Assembly: GCA_013397455.1 (NCBI GenBank)
Contig: VYZB01000290.1
Location: forward strand, 254,762 to 318,761
DNA: 64,000 nt
Direction of reading: 5' to 3'
DNA from: Crotophaga sulcirostris
Taxonomy: Eukaryota; Chordata; Aves; Cuculiformes; Crotophagidae
The notes under the pieces were generated by a model, which saw only the letters and a program-made list of their open reading frames with translations, had not been told where the DNA came from and ran no database searches. Below, piece after piece: positions 13,271 through 26,532 of the stretch. Position 1 is the first letter of the stretch, and each line of letters starts with the position of its first letter. The translations under genes were made by a program, and so were the position numbers.

Positions 13271-14127
13271 ACTGTTCATGGATCATTTAAATATTCTCAT
13301 TAACAACCCAGATACTGGGAGAAAAAAGTACGTACACCAAACTGGAAGATGCCACAAAACTAGAATGAACTGCAAGTACTGGGCAGATTGGATAAAAGTG
13401 AAAATGTTTGCACTGAACTGGGAGATGAGGTCTGAAAGCAAGAAGGAAAATCAACTGGGATTGGAATTAGGCATGAATATTTCACCCACATCAATAGTTC
13501 ACATACAAGAGAAAAGCACCAAGAATTTACATGTTTCACAAACTGAACATGAATTATACGAAGGCTCCTTTGCAACAGCAAGGTAACATTAAAGCAGTAT
13601 TACAGAACAAGAGCAGAACCCATAAGATTCATGAAATAATCTTTCTGTTGTACTTCAAGATGATAAAACTGGAGCTGGAGTAATGTACTGCATTTGGTTC
13701 CGGATGCCACAAAAATTATGTGTTCCAAAAAAGAAAGTAAAGAGAATACCACTAAGTTATTGAAAGTGTGATCTCAGGGGAAAGACTAAGCAAACTGAGA
13801 ATGTTAAGCCTAGAGAAGACTGAGACATACCAGTCCATAAGGTCATAAAAGACTACTGAAGAGAGGAAGTAATCTGGTTTCCCTGTTAGAAAGTTTTTCT
13901 TAATGCCTGATTTGACTTTTCCTAGCTGTGATTTAAACATTTCTTGCCTTGTGTGCCGCAGAGATAATGAATAGTGAAGCACTAAAACTAACTGCCTGGT
14001 GGGTTGTAGAGTCCCAGAGCAAGTCAGGCAAATATCTGTGGGGTGCAATATCGTTAAAGATGATTTTACATGGAGAAGGAATAGCCCCACCCAAGACTGT
14101 TCTTTCTATGACTGTTCCTTGATTCCA
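13271..14127 (+). mobile_element. Ancient CR1 LINE remnant with internal inverted segment
   Basis: A highly diverged CR1 copy, antisense to SUGCT. In order it shows a degraded RT piece (FNIFINDLDDG-like around 13275-13320), the 'KLGGIAN... WSEVN' region (about 13335-13470), the 'MSQQCDAVAKKA' region (about 13525-13600), 'LEYCIWF' (13670-13700, ctggagtaatgtactgca), and 'ISGERLSKL..LSLEK' (13768-13820). A 3' part resembles the CR1 end up to a degraded tail near 14127. Between about 13885 and 13959 the sequence matches the expected CR1 segment only in reverse complement, while both sides are in plus orientation. Open frames at 13191-13586 and 13752-14090 derive largely from this element. The 5' boundary is uncertain. 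Confidence 0.75.
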
Positions 14128-17100
14128 GCATTGAAACTAGCTCACACTCTTTTACACTACACTGTTTGATGCCATGCAATTAAACCCATAAAGACAGGAA
14201 TAATCTCTTTGAACATCTTATGAACACATACTTAAACAGAGACCAAACAGGAGAAGAGTAAAAGGAAGAGGTCAACTCTTTTACAGATAGAGGTGCACAC
14301 AAAAGTGGCCTTCTCAAATGACAACAGCAGGAGTCAAATCTCGAAGCACAGACAGAAATATGATAGGAAACACAGCAGTAGAAATTCTGTAAGAAACCAT
14401 CACTCCGTTACTTGCTGCAATCTGGAGCTGGTGACACCAAGAAACTGCTCTACCTTGTATTAAAAACGGTTTGGAGCACTCATCAAAAAAGCATCGTCAC
14501 ACTAAATGAGGTTGTAACAAGCAACCAAAACAGAAATAATACAGTTATTTTTCAAGCAAAGGTAGAGCTACATTTCTGAGTTACAGTCCAGTGTCTTGAC
14601 CACAAATCATTTATATTATCTTTTTAAATCTGGCAAAGGCTTATATGGTGAATGTTTGAAGAAGTTCACACAAGATGCACAGGAAACCACTATAAAAAAC
14701 ACCGATATTCTTAGTTGCTTTCAGCACCTGGTACTTGAGAAAAGAAACCATATAACTGTTTTCTCATCATTATTACTAAAAACTGCTAAATGGCAGGAAA
14801 TAAAATTACTTAAGAACCTCTGAGGAGTTTGAAAAGGTAACAGTGAAAAGATAGCATAATTATGCATGAGTGCTAGAAGATATCACTAATAACATTCTCT
14901 TAAATGAGCTACCTGATCAGATTCTTAATACATGGAACTCTGTTCCTGTCCAAGGCTCTCCTCCTTGTTCATGGATTAAGTATGTCAGTAAACACTGTAT
15001 ACATTAAATAAATATCAGACTCTTTTGTGATCCCAATAGATACATTATGGTCATTTTTACTTCTTATTTATCCTCCAACTTTGATAAACTGATGAATGTA
15101 AACTCGGTATGTAAAAACAGGTAGCATCAGGAAAATCAAGTGAAATCCTAGAACTGCTTCAACACATTCACTCCTATATTTAAAACCATCAAAAAATAGA
15201 AAATACTTTAAACTTGTACACGAAAGAGGAAATTATTTGTGGTTTTGTGGAAGCACTAAAATAAGACCCAGGGTCCATTGTTCTGAACCTCAAGCTAAAT
15301 TAAAATGCAGTCTCTGCCTCAGTGAGTTAATAATGTCTGTGTACTTCAAAAGGCTTTGTTGCATTGTTACAATTATTATTCATGGTCAAAACTCTCTAGC
15401 CACTATCATAACCACATATGCCAAGGATAAATCTGACAAGGTCAAAAATTTGTCTCTGGTTAGAAGAGACATTATCATACAGATTAACACCGGTATTTAT
15501 AATATTTTATGTTCCTTGCCTTAGGTTAAGTTTTAACTGTGTAACATAGATTCACCTAATGCTTCTCTACTTTAAGCCACATCAACTTCCTATCTGTTTT
15601 ATGTTACGACCATTCCACATGACAACAGATTGTTCCAATGCAGAATCACAATTAGTATTAAATGACTGCATACAGCTGGACAGCAAATTAAAGGTTAACC
15701 TTATGTCTGTGTTGTTTTGGTTTTTTTAATCTAGGGAAGAATAGCCTTTCTACTGAGATAATTTAACTTCTATTCTTTACCTTGGTAGCTTTCTAAAATA
15801 GAAAAAAAAATCAACTACCTAGAAACACCCAAAGAAAGATGATTAATGATGTAAAACTGATGTGCAAAAGTTTGAAAAGGTCATTAAACCCACACATGGA
15901 TGTATTCATTCCAAATTTGAGTGCCCTAAACTTGCTGTAGCTGACATAAACCAAAATCAGAGTTAGACAATTGCTTTGGCTGCTGCTAACTCCGATTCAA
16001 AAGTGACTCCAGCACTGGGTGACTTGCAGGTTTCACTGGACTGAGAATCCGTGACTCTGTTCTGTAAAATGATCAACATTGAAACAAAGCAAAAATCACA
16101 GAACACAGACAAAGGAATCCCATGAATCTTTTTAATAGTAAATCAAACTGAAGTTGTAGGAAAATCAGCAAAATTTAGACATAGAGCTATGTGCTGTTCT
16201 CCTATCCTGGCACTTGAACACTTGAGAAGAAAGAGATAAGCAATGGGATGCTGTTAAAAAACCAAAGCAAACCATTCTCAGGCATCTTAATAGCATACAA
16301 AAGTTCTTCATGTTTAAGGCACACGCCAGATCTGGACACACCACTTGATGAGGTGAACAAAGCAGAAATCACATCAGAGAGAAAAACAAAAAAATACAAA
16401 AGGTTATACCTTGGGGAAAACATGAACAAGCTGGCTCACACAAATCAGGAAAGAGAACACTGTAGATGAGCTCTATGTATGTTTTATATATGTAAAAACT
16501 TTCTATTGACAGTACAGCAATCAACTGCCATAAAGCATCAGTAACTATATAGCTAAAACCTTTTCTTAAATCCAGGGTCTATCTTCCTTATTGAAAATGG
16601 AATTATTTCTTTTCCTCCTCTCAACAGACACGGATAAATAATTAAGCAAGTATTTCAAAACTTCCGCTGAAGAGAAATTGGGACAAACATCTGTCAAAAT
16701 TATCCTAGATATAAGTGAACAAAGGTGAGGGTGTAGACTACATAAAACTGGTTGAGATCCCCCTGTGAATACAGATATAAAATCAATTTCTCTGGCTTAA
16801 TTTGTATTATAAGAGTAAATTCCAGTCAGCGAATATTGTCTGGTTTAGATGATGGTCATAACTATTGTTTTGTCAAAACAGAGAACTACTTTTAAAAGAT
16901 TTATCTCTCACCTTCACCCTTATCATTCTCAATACAAATGAATTCAAGTCTTGTAGCAAACGTCCTGCTTATCTTAAAAAGTAAGTAAAGCAAAACAATT
17001 TTGATAATAACAGGGGTTTAATAACAGACAAACCCTTAGATTACAATTTCTCAGTCTTTTTAAGATTCAGTTTTATTAGTGACAGTATTGTTAAAAATAC

Positions 17101-20100
17101 CTGGTTTGGCACCGTGCAACATTATATGTGAATTTAGCAAAGGGCGTGATAAACAACATTAAAAAGCAATGTAATTTAAAGTTTATTTTCATAAGTAGAT
17201 TTCACATTTATAACTTACACTTTAGTAAGTCAACAGGATTGAGGCTTCTTAAGTGCATATGTAACTTTTCAAAATAGAAGAGAAGCACTCTCAATAATAT
17301 AGCCCTTCCAATTAAATGCCCAGAAGCTGACTGTGTACTGGAGGACGATAGTTGTTGCTCTAGTGGAACTAAGCTTATTGTAGCAGTAATGCAGTATTTT
17401 TAGAGGAAACAATATAGCACATGCCAAATTTGTTAGTATGCATCAGTGCTTGGAAATTAACTTAATAACCAAATTTGCATGATGTGTCAGCTCACTATGA
17501 AAAGAAAGGGTCATCCTGCAAAGTAGCAATCAGGTTTTACACTAAATCTTTATGAAGAGGTACTCAATACCAAGTACATTTAGAGATGCCAAACAAGCAT
17601 CATAAACTCCACTCACAGATTGACACACTCTGTGAATATCCACATAGGATATCGCAAGCTGTCCTACCAAAAAAAAGAGAATAGATGTGATTTATATAGC
17701 CATTCCATTCCTTAAACTAGCTCTGGATAGTCATGTTTCAGCATTTCATAGTGACAAAGCTTAGAACTCAAAACACATGCATTAAATGTGAGCAGAAATG
17801 CAATTCTCATGATGACAGAAGGAAAAACATTGCAATGAGATGTGGGGAATAAGCATTTTTCTAGGGAAGTAAATGCTATGTGAAAGTAAGTGGTTTACGT
17901 TCTTGAGAACAATCTGTAAAAGAGTGAAACAGTTTCAAACACCATTATGTTTCTGATGGCAGATGGTTCCCTTTTGGCTGAACAGTGGTAAAGGTTCTTA
18001 ATCAGGTCTATAAGTACAGAGAACCTTCACGTTGCTGAAAGAGAAGCATCACTCCATTAAAAGCAAATTCATAAGCAAGTGTTAATCCCCATGCAATGTA
18101 GCATTTATCATTTTTCATGCAAGTGCTCATTCCAAGAGGATTATCACTTCCCCATCCTGCCCTCTGGCTGACTACATAGGGCAGAGAAATTCTTTATTCC
18201 ACATGGAAGGGGAGAGGGAGGTTGGAGGAAGCTGTGATTCTCCAGCTTCCAGTTTTGCTGCAGCTTCTCCAAGTTGAAAGTGAGAAAGAGCACAGGCCAA
18301 CGTTGCAGCAGTTGCTCTTCACTGAGAGTATAGATATGGCTTCCCAGAAGCTGTCTAGCAATTAGTAACAGACGTCATACTAAAAAGATGGGGGGAGAGA
18401 GGCAAGGGATGTAAGCACTCTTTGCTAATATCTGTACAGATCCTACCAACCCACCTGGCTGAATGATCAGATGCACCTTTGATTTGTCTAGACACAGAGT
18501 ATTTAATTTAAGCTTGATTAAAATTATTCTATTTGAAATGCCTCAGATTATTAATAAAGTGACACAAATCAAGTACTGTGAGCACAGTTTTACAGCTAAG
18601 ATCTGCAAGCGTATAAATCCACTTGTGTAAGTTTATGACATTAGATCCTCCTTTCCTAATTAGATATGCAAGTTTCCCTTTGAGGTGTAAAGAGCTTAGA
18701 AAAAGAACATATTTCAGGTGGAATTATATTAGTTATAGGATACTTTCACTTTCCTTCGGGGCATAATGTCCTTACCTCTATATACATGGCTCTCCTTGCA
18801 GAACAGTTACAGATTACCTACAGCTCACCTGACTGCTTTTATATAATAGATTTACTTGTGCAACAATGTATTTTTAGGCAAAAACATGTAAAGATGGAAG
18901 TTCTAGACTAAATAATATGTCAAACTCATCACAGAGACAATCAGAATACTATTTTGTAACATGCCATGAATGTAAAGTCAAAAGCACTGCATATACAAAA
19001 GCAGCTAATAACATCGAGAATTTTTATCTACCATCCCACATAGTTCCTTAGAAATAAACGTTGCAACAAAAACTAGATTACATGAATGACATCTAGTGGA
19101 CATATCCTTCCATAACAATCAACATTTTCCAAGCAAAACTGTTACAAGCTTCATACAGTAAAAGCAAGCACCTGAACATCAAGAAAGAAATTTCCTGTGG
19201 TTTTTATTTATTCTTTTTTTCTGTCTTCAGAAAGTAGGTATCATCACGTGGACATGCCTTAATTTATCCTGTGCCCCAAGAGTATTATTCACCATAAATC
19301 ACTATGATCCTCAAATTCTTAAGAAAATCTAGCTTTAAAAGATTGTGAACACTGCCAAAGTCCTTATTTGTTTCAGTCATTTAAAGTAATTCCTTTGTGT
19401 TTCATTCCCCATTACTGACCAGAAAGAGCTGATTTGTCCTGTTTGTACAATACCTTCCACAACAGACTGTAGTCTTTTATTAGGGTTTCTAGCTATAATG
19501 GCAATACAAATTGCTACTTACATATGCAGGATGATTATGTCAGGAGTCACTGAGTAATACTGCTGCACACAGACTTCTGAGTTCTCTTTCTGACTGTGGT
19601 TGCGTTTTACAGTTAAATAATGAGTACGAAACATATTTCCAGAAAAGGAAAGTTTATTCTTCTGCCCTGAATCCAAGAAGATTAGAGGAAAGCAGTGACC
19701 CAGTTGCAGTCAATAACTCCTCTACAGGTCCACAGATCCTACTTTTATCTCTCTCCAACCAGCTACAACTTGAAGAGCAATCTATTGATCAGGGCTCTGT
19801 TATACTCCCCTTCCCAAAAATTACGATTCGACATGGATATACGTGTCTGTAGTGATCGGCAACCTGCAACATGTTTGGAGGCTAACCATGTTGCTATACG
19901 TAATAAAAACTAGATCATTCACCCCAGCAATGGATGAATATGGAGGAAACAATGAACGGTGCACAGAAGACAAATATGTCCACTAAATGACACTGAACAC
20001 CAGTGCACCTATGTTCTGATCCTAGTTTCATTAGAGTTCTTCTCATGTGACTACAGACAAGTGACAGACTAACAATCTTAATGTGGATCCAGTTTAAGTA

Positions 20101-23100
20101 AGTATAAATACATACATAAGTTCAAACACATACATAGGAATGTTTTATGATGGACACAAAGTAGTCTCCCATATTTGCCAACAGAAGATTAAAAATGAGA
20201 CGATCTCAATTATTAGCTGTCATTCCTTATCAAAAATTGCAATTAGCCATATTTGCTTTGCAAATTCAAAATATAAGATACACAAAAAAGTATTTTGCAG
20301 GCATTGCTTAAAGCAGAAAGGTGTAGGAGGATTTTCTGCAGTCAAAAAAAAAAGTATCAGGTTTTAAATTAAAAATGCATTCATTTCCATCTGGAAAAGT
20401 CCCTGTGTACAGGTAAGAAGTTGCCTATTCTATGTGAATATGAGGTCAGCCTCTTTAAAGGCCTGTCTCTGACAGGATAGGATATATGAATGAACTTATA
20501 ACTACATCTCACATTATACACTAAGCACGTACCTAAAACTGCCTAAGGCAAACCTACTGATTTGGTTCCCAGACAGCTGCTCTGCCCAGGAGAGAGGCTT
20601 GACAACTCACTGAAGGACGGTCACCAGAAGGGTATCAATACAATGTTGTTAGGTTTGAATAACTAGAATTGATTCTTCATCAATGAGCAGATTTCTACAC
20701 AGATTCCCACAGATTACTATACCTTTTCATTGACTAAAATGGAAACAGTATCCCTACTCCAGCACTTCTTACCAACCAGAGTGTACACTGTGTTCCTTTC
20801 TAAACAAAGTAACACCAAAACATTTATGCAGTCAGTAGCTAATCTACCCACAGGACAGAAAGACACTTCTGAAGAACCTAGTAAGGAAATCTACAAATAG
20901 AAACTTGTACAAAAAGATAGAAAGAAAAAAAAAAATAGTCCTGCAAATGCTATCCTTGTTTTCTTGTTTTACAGAACCCAGGAAGACATAGGCCTTTCCA
21001 GCTTTTCTCTGTCCTGTGCCTTTGACAATAAAGATGGAAAGGAAGCAGCTGTCAACCAACAAACCTGCAGGTAAGTAGTTCAGTAAGATACACTAGGCCA
21101 CTAAAGTATATTGGAGTCGGGTATTCACCATATGAGTCAAGACATGTATCTTGAGGATGGCCAGATTATTCTTTGGAAACTGAAACCATACAGTGTTAGA
21201 GAGCACACTTTGCCACTTGAGAGCACAAAGTTTCTATTCAGTTGATCTGTGAATACAATTAATTTTCATGTCAAATGGGTAATACTTGAAGCAGTGATAT
21301 ATCAGTGCTCATAGCAATAATACAGGACAACAGGTCTCTAAGGCAATCTAAAAAGTCGAGTTGAGTATTATGTAGATAAGGTTCACAGAGTAAGAAGGGT
21401 CATCGTGCATTTCCTGAATTTAGAACTCCTCTCAAGAAAACCTGTATTTTATTTCTTTCCTGTGCATAAGTCCCATTTTCTTCTAAACTGAGCCATTACA
21501 GACCAGAAAGATTTCTTAGATAACATCCATTTTGTACTTATTTAAGAAGGAGAGTTTCATGCACAAAACAAAACTTATAAAAAATCCAAGTTCTATTCTT
21601 TGTTGCTTTTGATTCCAAGAAAAATTTTTATGAAAAGGCATCCCTGTCAGATTAATCAGGTAAGTAAAAACTTACTGCTTTTCTCTGTTCCTGTGATGAG
21701 AAACAAATTACATGAGTGGGATTTTCTTTTTAGGGCTCCTGGACAGGATGAAATTCCACAAGCAAAAAGTATGAGACGCAAATGAAAGAAATAATGTAGA
21801 GTTATTTATATCTATGATTATACTCATCTTCCTACTACCTCATACCTTTGAGTTCCTTGTAAGCTTTTACTTCGTTTTTCATAATGCATTTTAACTGCAA
21901 GGTCATTGACGCAGAGACAGTTTCCTCATATGGAGGAAGCTTTATGCTTAGCACAAAAAGGATTAAAGAATCTAAGTGATGGGTCTGAGTGACGACAATG
22001 CGCAGGTCAGTTGAATGAAAGATAACTGGTTAAAGTAAAAATGTGCAGAAAGGTTGTGCCCTTTGCATATTCTGGAAATGTACTGAAGTAGATTTAAGAA
22101 AGACGCTATGAGTTTAGGACCAAATATGGAACAGAAGTAATATCTTATTCAAGAGAGGAGGGAATATGTATATGAGATTGGTTTCTCAGTTTTTAAAGGG
22201 ACTGTCATCATTATGGCTGGAGAGAAAACAGCCCTATGCCTTTTGCTGAAATTTTGCCTCTGAAAGTGCTGCCCAGTTGTCCAGGTGTCTGATGGTAGGG
22301 TGAGAAGCTGCCACAGGAAACATCCTGTGAACACTTAGATTACAACAGACTTGCTCAGAAGAACGAATATGCATTCTGAATGGACCAATAGGAAAATGAA
22401 AAAGTGAATGTCTAGATCTCACGCGTGGTAGAGGCAAAACAGCTACACTGCTGAAACCACAAGAATAAGGGATGACTTTATCACCTCAAACGAAAGACAG
22501 TAACACAACTTTACTTTTCAGCACAATTATGTAAACAGGATGCTTTTAAGCCTCTGATTTCCTCTGGCTAACCGTGGAGCAGCTGTAGTTAAACAAGGTG
22601 TCATTATAGAAGCTTGTTTTAAAAAATAGCAGTAATTACATTTAAGATGCAGCCCAGAACTCAAGGTATCCAATTTACACTTGAAACTAAGAAAGTTGGG
22701 ATCTTACTACTTGCACTATCAGAAGAGTGACCTAGTCAAAATACATTGCTCTGATTTAAAAGTACATATGCTCAAAGTAAAGAATTTCTCATGAAGAGTT
22801 CAGCAGATTTTTGATTTTTCATGACTAGATTCACTAGAATCTATATTTCTTCATCTTGGTACATTGCAAAGCTCACCTCGATTGAAAACCTATGGCAAAC
22901 CTTTACAAACAGCTTTATAGGAACTCTGAAAGACATTGTACGCTCAAAAGAAGTTCAAGTCCTTTCCTTTGGTTTCTGGTGACAAGCACACAGAACTGAA
23001 AACTCAGACATTTCAGACGATCATGCCATGAAGGTAGAATATTATCAGCAAACGAGAAAAACCTTAAAAGAGAATGAAGACCTTGCACACCGAACTTTAC

Positions 23101-25104
23101 ATCTATTTTATTAAGAGCTTGTTGCTCAGACCAGAAACAGATTTTCAAAGGTGCTGCTCAACTTGGAAGCTTCAGGAAAGAAAAAACTCAGCAGCTCATT
23201 AATGGTCAATTTTTAAGTTTTTAAATACAAGGAAAAAGCAAGAAAGGTCATTCTAGAGAATACATTCAGAGACAAATTAAGCTGCTGTTTTTTCAGTCAA
23301 GAAGCAACAGGGAATTCAGTAAATTTACAGAGACAAAGCTGAATTTGGCCTTGTGAATAGAGAAAAACAGAACCATTTGCAAGTATATTCTGAACAAAAT
23401 CATTCAACTGAAGCTCAATGCAATAAAAGTGACAATATCATTCAGTATACACTACTGACTGTGTAAAGCGGATGACTAGAGTACTTACTATGACCAAAAA
23501 GTAGTATTTATGTACATAGTTAAGATGCTTTTGACATCTATTTTTTACTAAATTTTGGCCAGTACTTTAGCATAACTCTGATCAGACTTTTATCACACAA
23601 AAAAATAACAAAGTATTTAGATGTTGCCTTTTTAATGGCTATAAAAGGACTTCTCATCTTTATCCAATCTCCCATGATTTAACACAGTCTGACACTTTTT
23701 AGGAGGAATGCAGGCACTGAATCACTTCAAAGTTACAACTTACTACCTGTGCGAAAACTCAGAATATAGCATATTAAAACAAAATAAAGCTGAGGATATA
23801 AGAAAGAAACCAACAATTTGCTACCACGTATTTGTTTTGAAATATATAGAAATACAATTTTCTGAAATGTGTTTTCTATTATATGAACAAATTACAGTTC
23901 CCTTGTACAAAATATCTTGAAACAAAGAAGCCCTTTTATTTGTGAAAATTAGCACCATGACAGTCACACTAGTTTAGCAAGCAAAATATTACATTCAATA
24001 ACTAGGATGAGGGATGAATGTCAGGTTTCAGAGTTCTGTTCTAAACTTAATTAGAAATAAGCCATGGAAGTAAATATAAAAGCAGTACAGTTGCAACGGT
24101 GAGGGTTAATTCAAGTTTCTGAAGAGCTTTGCAGTCTAAGTATAGCTTATGTTAGTAAAGCAAAAAATAAACTCTAGAAAGCATAATATACTTATGGTTA
24201 CAATCAGAATTATAACCATGCTAGCTGATGGAATGTTAACAGATGAGCCACACACACAACTCCACCCATAGTAAATCCACCCTAATTGCTGGTTACGAAC
24301 AAGAAAATTCAGATTTAAATTGTTTATAATATTTCTAATATCTACTACAAAAAACAACACACAGAAACACAGGAACCATAGTTTTGACAGGACTTTCAAA
24401 AAAACTGAGTGATTTGCTTATCGACTAATCTAGATTAAACCAGAAGTTATCTAAAACAGTCGCCTTGAATTCTGAATATCTAGAGAGCTGTCTATGTAAA
24501 ACAGAAACAAAGGATACCTAATGCATGCTTTTCTTTTCATTTTGACAGTGGAAAAACAAAGGCAAAAGGAGATAAAAAAATGCAACTTTCATTTATTCTG
24601 CTAAATGCAGTACAGTGAAGATAAAATGTTTTGTTTAGTCAGGTTTTTGGTTTTGCTTATACAAACTTCAGACACTTCAGATCTGTTCTCTACTTGCAAC
24701 ATACCAGAGTTCAAAAAGGGTTGCACCAAAAGGTCACATTACAGAAACACAGCAGAATAACTACTTGTGTTATGGATGTCTGGTTACATTGGGTCACGCA
24801 GGGTTGGTTCTACAAAATAGGGCCATACTGCTATGCTGTGCTAACCAGAGAATAGCACAGCCATACCTATGCTGCACTATACCTGAGACAGGAATACTGC
24901 AAGAGCAAACCCATTGTTGCAGAAACAGTTGCAACATCTCATCAGTGGGGAGATAATTAGCAATCTGTTCTAGGTAATCCATAACAAGACAGGTGATCGC
25001 AGCGGTATGTACTGGAAAAAGATACTTGGCTCCCATAACCGTAACTCTTCAAAAGCAACTGATTTTGGTTTTAGACATGAGAGGGCCTAGCTGCGACACT
25101 AGAC

Positions 25105-25308
25105 CAGGGTGTCAAACTCATGGCCCGTAGGCCGAATCCGGCCCTCCACCTTGTTTTACCCGGCCTGGCATCTTGTTTCTACCCAGCAGCAGCACCGAGC
25201 TCCTTGGCCCTGCGCTCCTGCCAGCACTGGGCATGTGTGCAGTGTGTGTGATGTGCGTTACACTGCAGGAGCAGGAGAATGCCAGGAGTCATGAGTTTGA
25301 CATCCCTG
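25105..25308. mobile_element. hAT-type non-autonomous DNA element (MITE), 204 bp, with TIRs and 8-bp target duplication
   Basis: The left end CAGGGTGTCAAACTCATG (25105-25122) and the right end CATGAGTTTGACATCCCTG (25290-25308) are terminal inverted repeats differing by a single inserted base. The flanks are CACTAGAC (25097-25104) and CACTGGAC (25309-25316), an 8-bp target-site duplication with one mismatch, as expected for hAT transposition. The interior is GC-rich (for example GGCCCGTAGGCCGAATCCGG) in an otherwise AT-rich intron, and contains a TG-rich run at 25231-25258. It is too short to code for a transposase, so it must have been mobilised in trans. The GTCAAACTCA end resembles Charlie-like hAT termini in general; I cannot name the family. 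Short open frames across it are incidental. Confidence 0.85.
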
Positions 25309-25415
25309 CACTGGACAGTGATAGTGTTCAGTGTAAAGATGGAATATTTTTGCTTCAGAGTTTCTATGGACACAAGCAGCAAATCTCAATGTTATGACCA
25401 CCACCATCTTCACTA

Positions 25416-25475
25416 CTGGGAAGAAGATAATACATCTGGGAAGAAGATAATACATCTGGGAAGAAGATAATACAT
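25416..25475. repeat. 20-bp tandem repeat, three perfect copies
   Basis: The unit CTGGGAAGAAGATAATACAT occurs at 25416-25435, 25436-25455 and 25456-25475 without mismatch. It lies about 100 bases beyond the right end of the hAT element. The perfect identity indicates recent expansion and possible length variation. Confidence 0.95.
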
Positions 25476-26436
25476 CACGTTTCCCTCATTTTCTCTAAAA
25501 AGAAAGGAGATAATAAAGAAACTGAGGGGTGTTTAGGTGCAGTTCTCCCAGACAAACTCTGAGAACTGTCCCTCTCAGGATTTAAAGGACTCTGGCCAGA
25601 AATTAAGAAACCCAGGTTCTGCCCAGCTACTTGCACACATGACTATTTGATGAGAAGTGCCAAAAACTATGAAAGAAAGAACAGATTTTTAAAATTAAAT
25701 ATATGCCCAAGTCTCCATAATTTAGTATGATCTCCATCAAGAACATGAAACAATCAGCTAGATAAGAACAACATTTTCTTTGCTTATTGGAAGAGTTTCC
25801 CATACTAGCCAGAAGTAAGATAAAACTTGCAGTAATTCTTTTTTCCTATGTTTGTTTACATGATGAAGGTCATGGTTTTTTAAAGACTTTCAGTCCTTCA
25901 CTAGATGTAGCCGACTACGAATTCCACTGGGTGATCAGAGGTCTGGTTAATTCCTTTCACCAACCTGTTGTCTCACTGAGCAACAGTGATTTGTAGCAAA
26001 ATCTATGGAAAACAACAAATATGTAGAACTCCCAGATTATCCTGGTCATTTAGATTGTTCTTGTAGACTCACAAGATATAAATACCAAAATTCAGGGGAA
26101 AAATATTTCATTTTATAACTGCTATGGAAGTCAGGTAACCCTTAAAAAAAAAGTTTTCTCTGTCAGGTGAAAAGCAATCAAGTCATCATGCTAGTTTTAA
26201 AGTCATCCAATTTCAGCAAACACCTTTGATCTACTTCAGTGTTCTGTTACTAATCTACTGCTGATGAAGAAATATGCAAAATGCAGAAAAGACAATGAAC
26301 AACAGACCCTTGTCCTACCTAGACACAGACACATTACAGGCTACAGTAGGTAATGGGAAAAGTAAGTCTTTTCTCAGTCTCATAAGACACAAAATCATTA
26401 ATTCCAAGAGAAAAAAAATGAATGTTTTCTGCTTAC

Positions 26437-26532
26437 CTGATATGGAACAATACTCCCATGAGCAGTACCCCAACGTTTTGCTTCAATTTTGGAGTTAAGG
26501 TAACTAGCTGCTACATGAGTGAGACATGCAAC
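26437..26532 (-). CDS. SUGCT: SUGCT internal exon (third in the window), KRWGTAHGS segment
   Basis: Third SUGCT exon: 96 bases, exactly 32 codons, phase 0 at both ends. On the minus strand the acceptor is CCATTTTCAG and the donor GTAAGC. The product starts [15 protein letters not shown] and ends [16 protein letters not shown]. It matches human SUGCT around residues 239-270 by memory, with substitutions mainly in the middle (ASYLNSKI against ANYLIGQK) and a near-invariant [14 protein letters not shown] end. It follows the 41414-41557 exon in frame. In class III CoA-transferases the region after this belongs to the interlocked-ring dimer fold. The next exon should begin with a sequence like AFKTKDGY; I searched 1-26436 by eye for its reverse complement and did not find it. 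The exon has no stops and standard splice sites. Confidence 0.94.

Larger units (their letters stand above)
1..26436 (-). other. SUGCT: SUGCT intron downstream of the third exon (partial)
   Basis: At least 26.4 kb of intron following donor GTAAGC; its acceptor lies outside the window or was missed. It holds CR1 pieces at 1, 5804 and 13271, a hAT-type MITE at 25105, tandem repeats at 676, 3251 and 25416, and a polypurine tract at 9822. Between these is AT-rich sequence with only short open frames. No further SUGCT exon, RNA gene or nested gene was recognised. A somewhat GC-richer stretch near 18140-18330 has no open frame or repeat that I can name. Confidence 0.75.

Noticed and set aside
13191..13586. 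131-codon plus-strand frame as a host gene
   Set aside because: From about 13271 on it follows the degraded CR1 order; no independent protein is recognisable.
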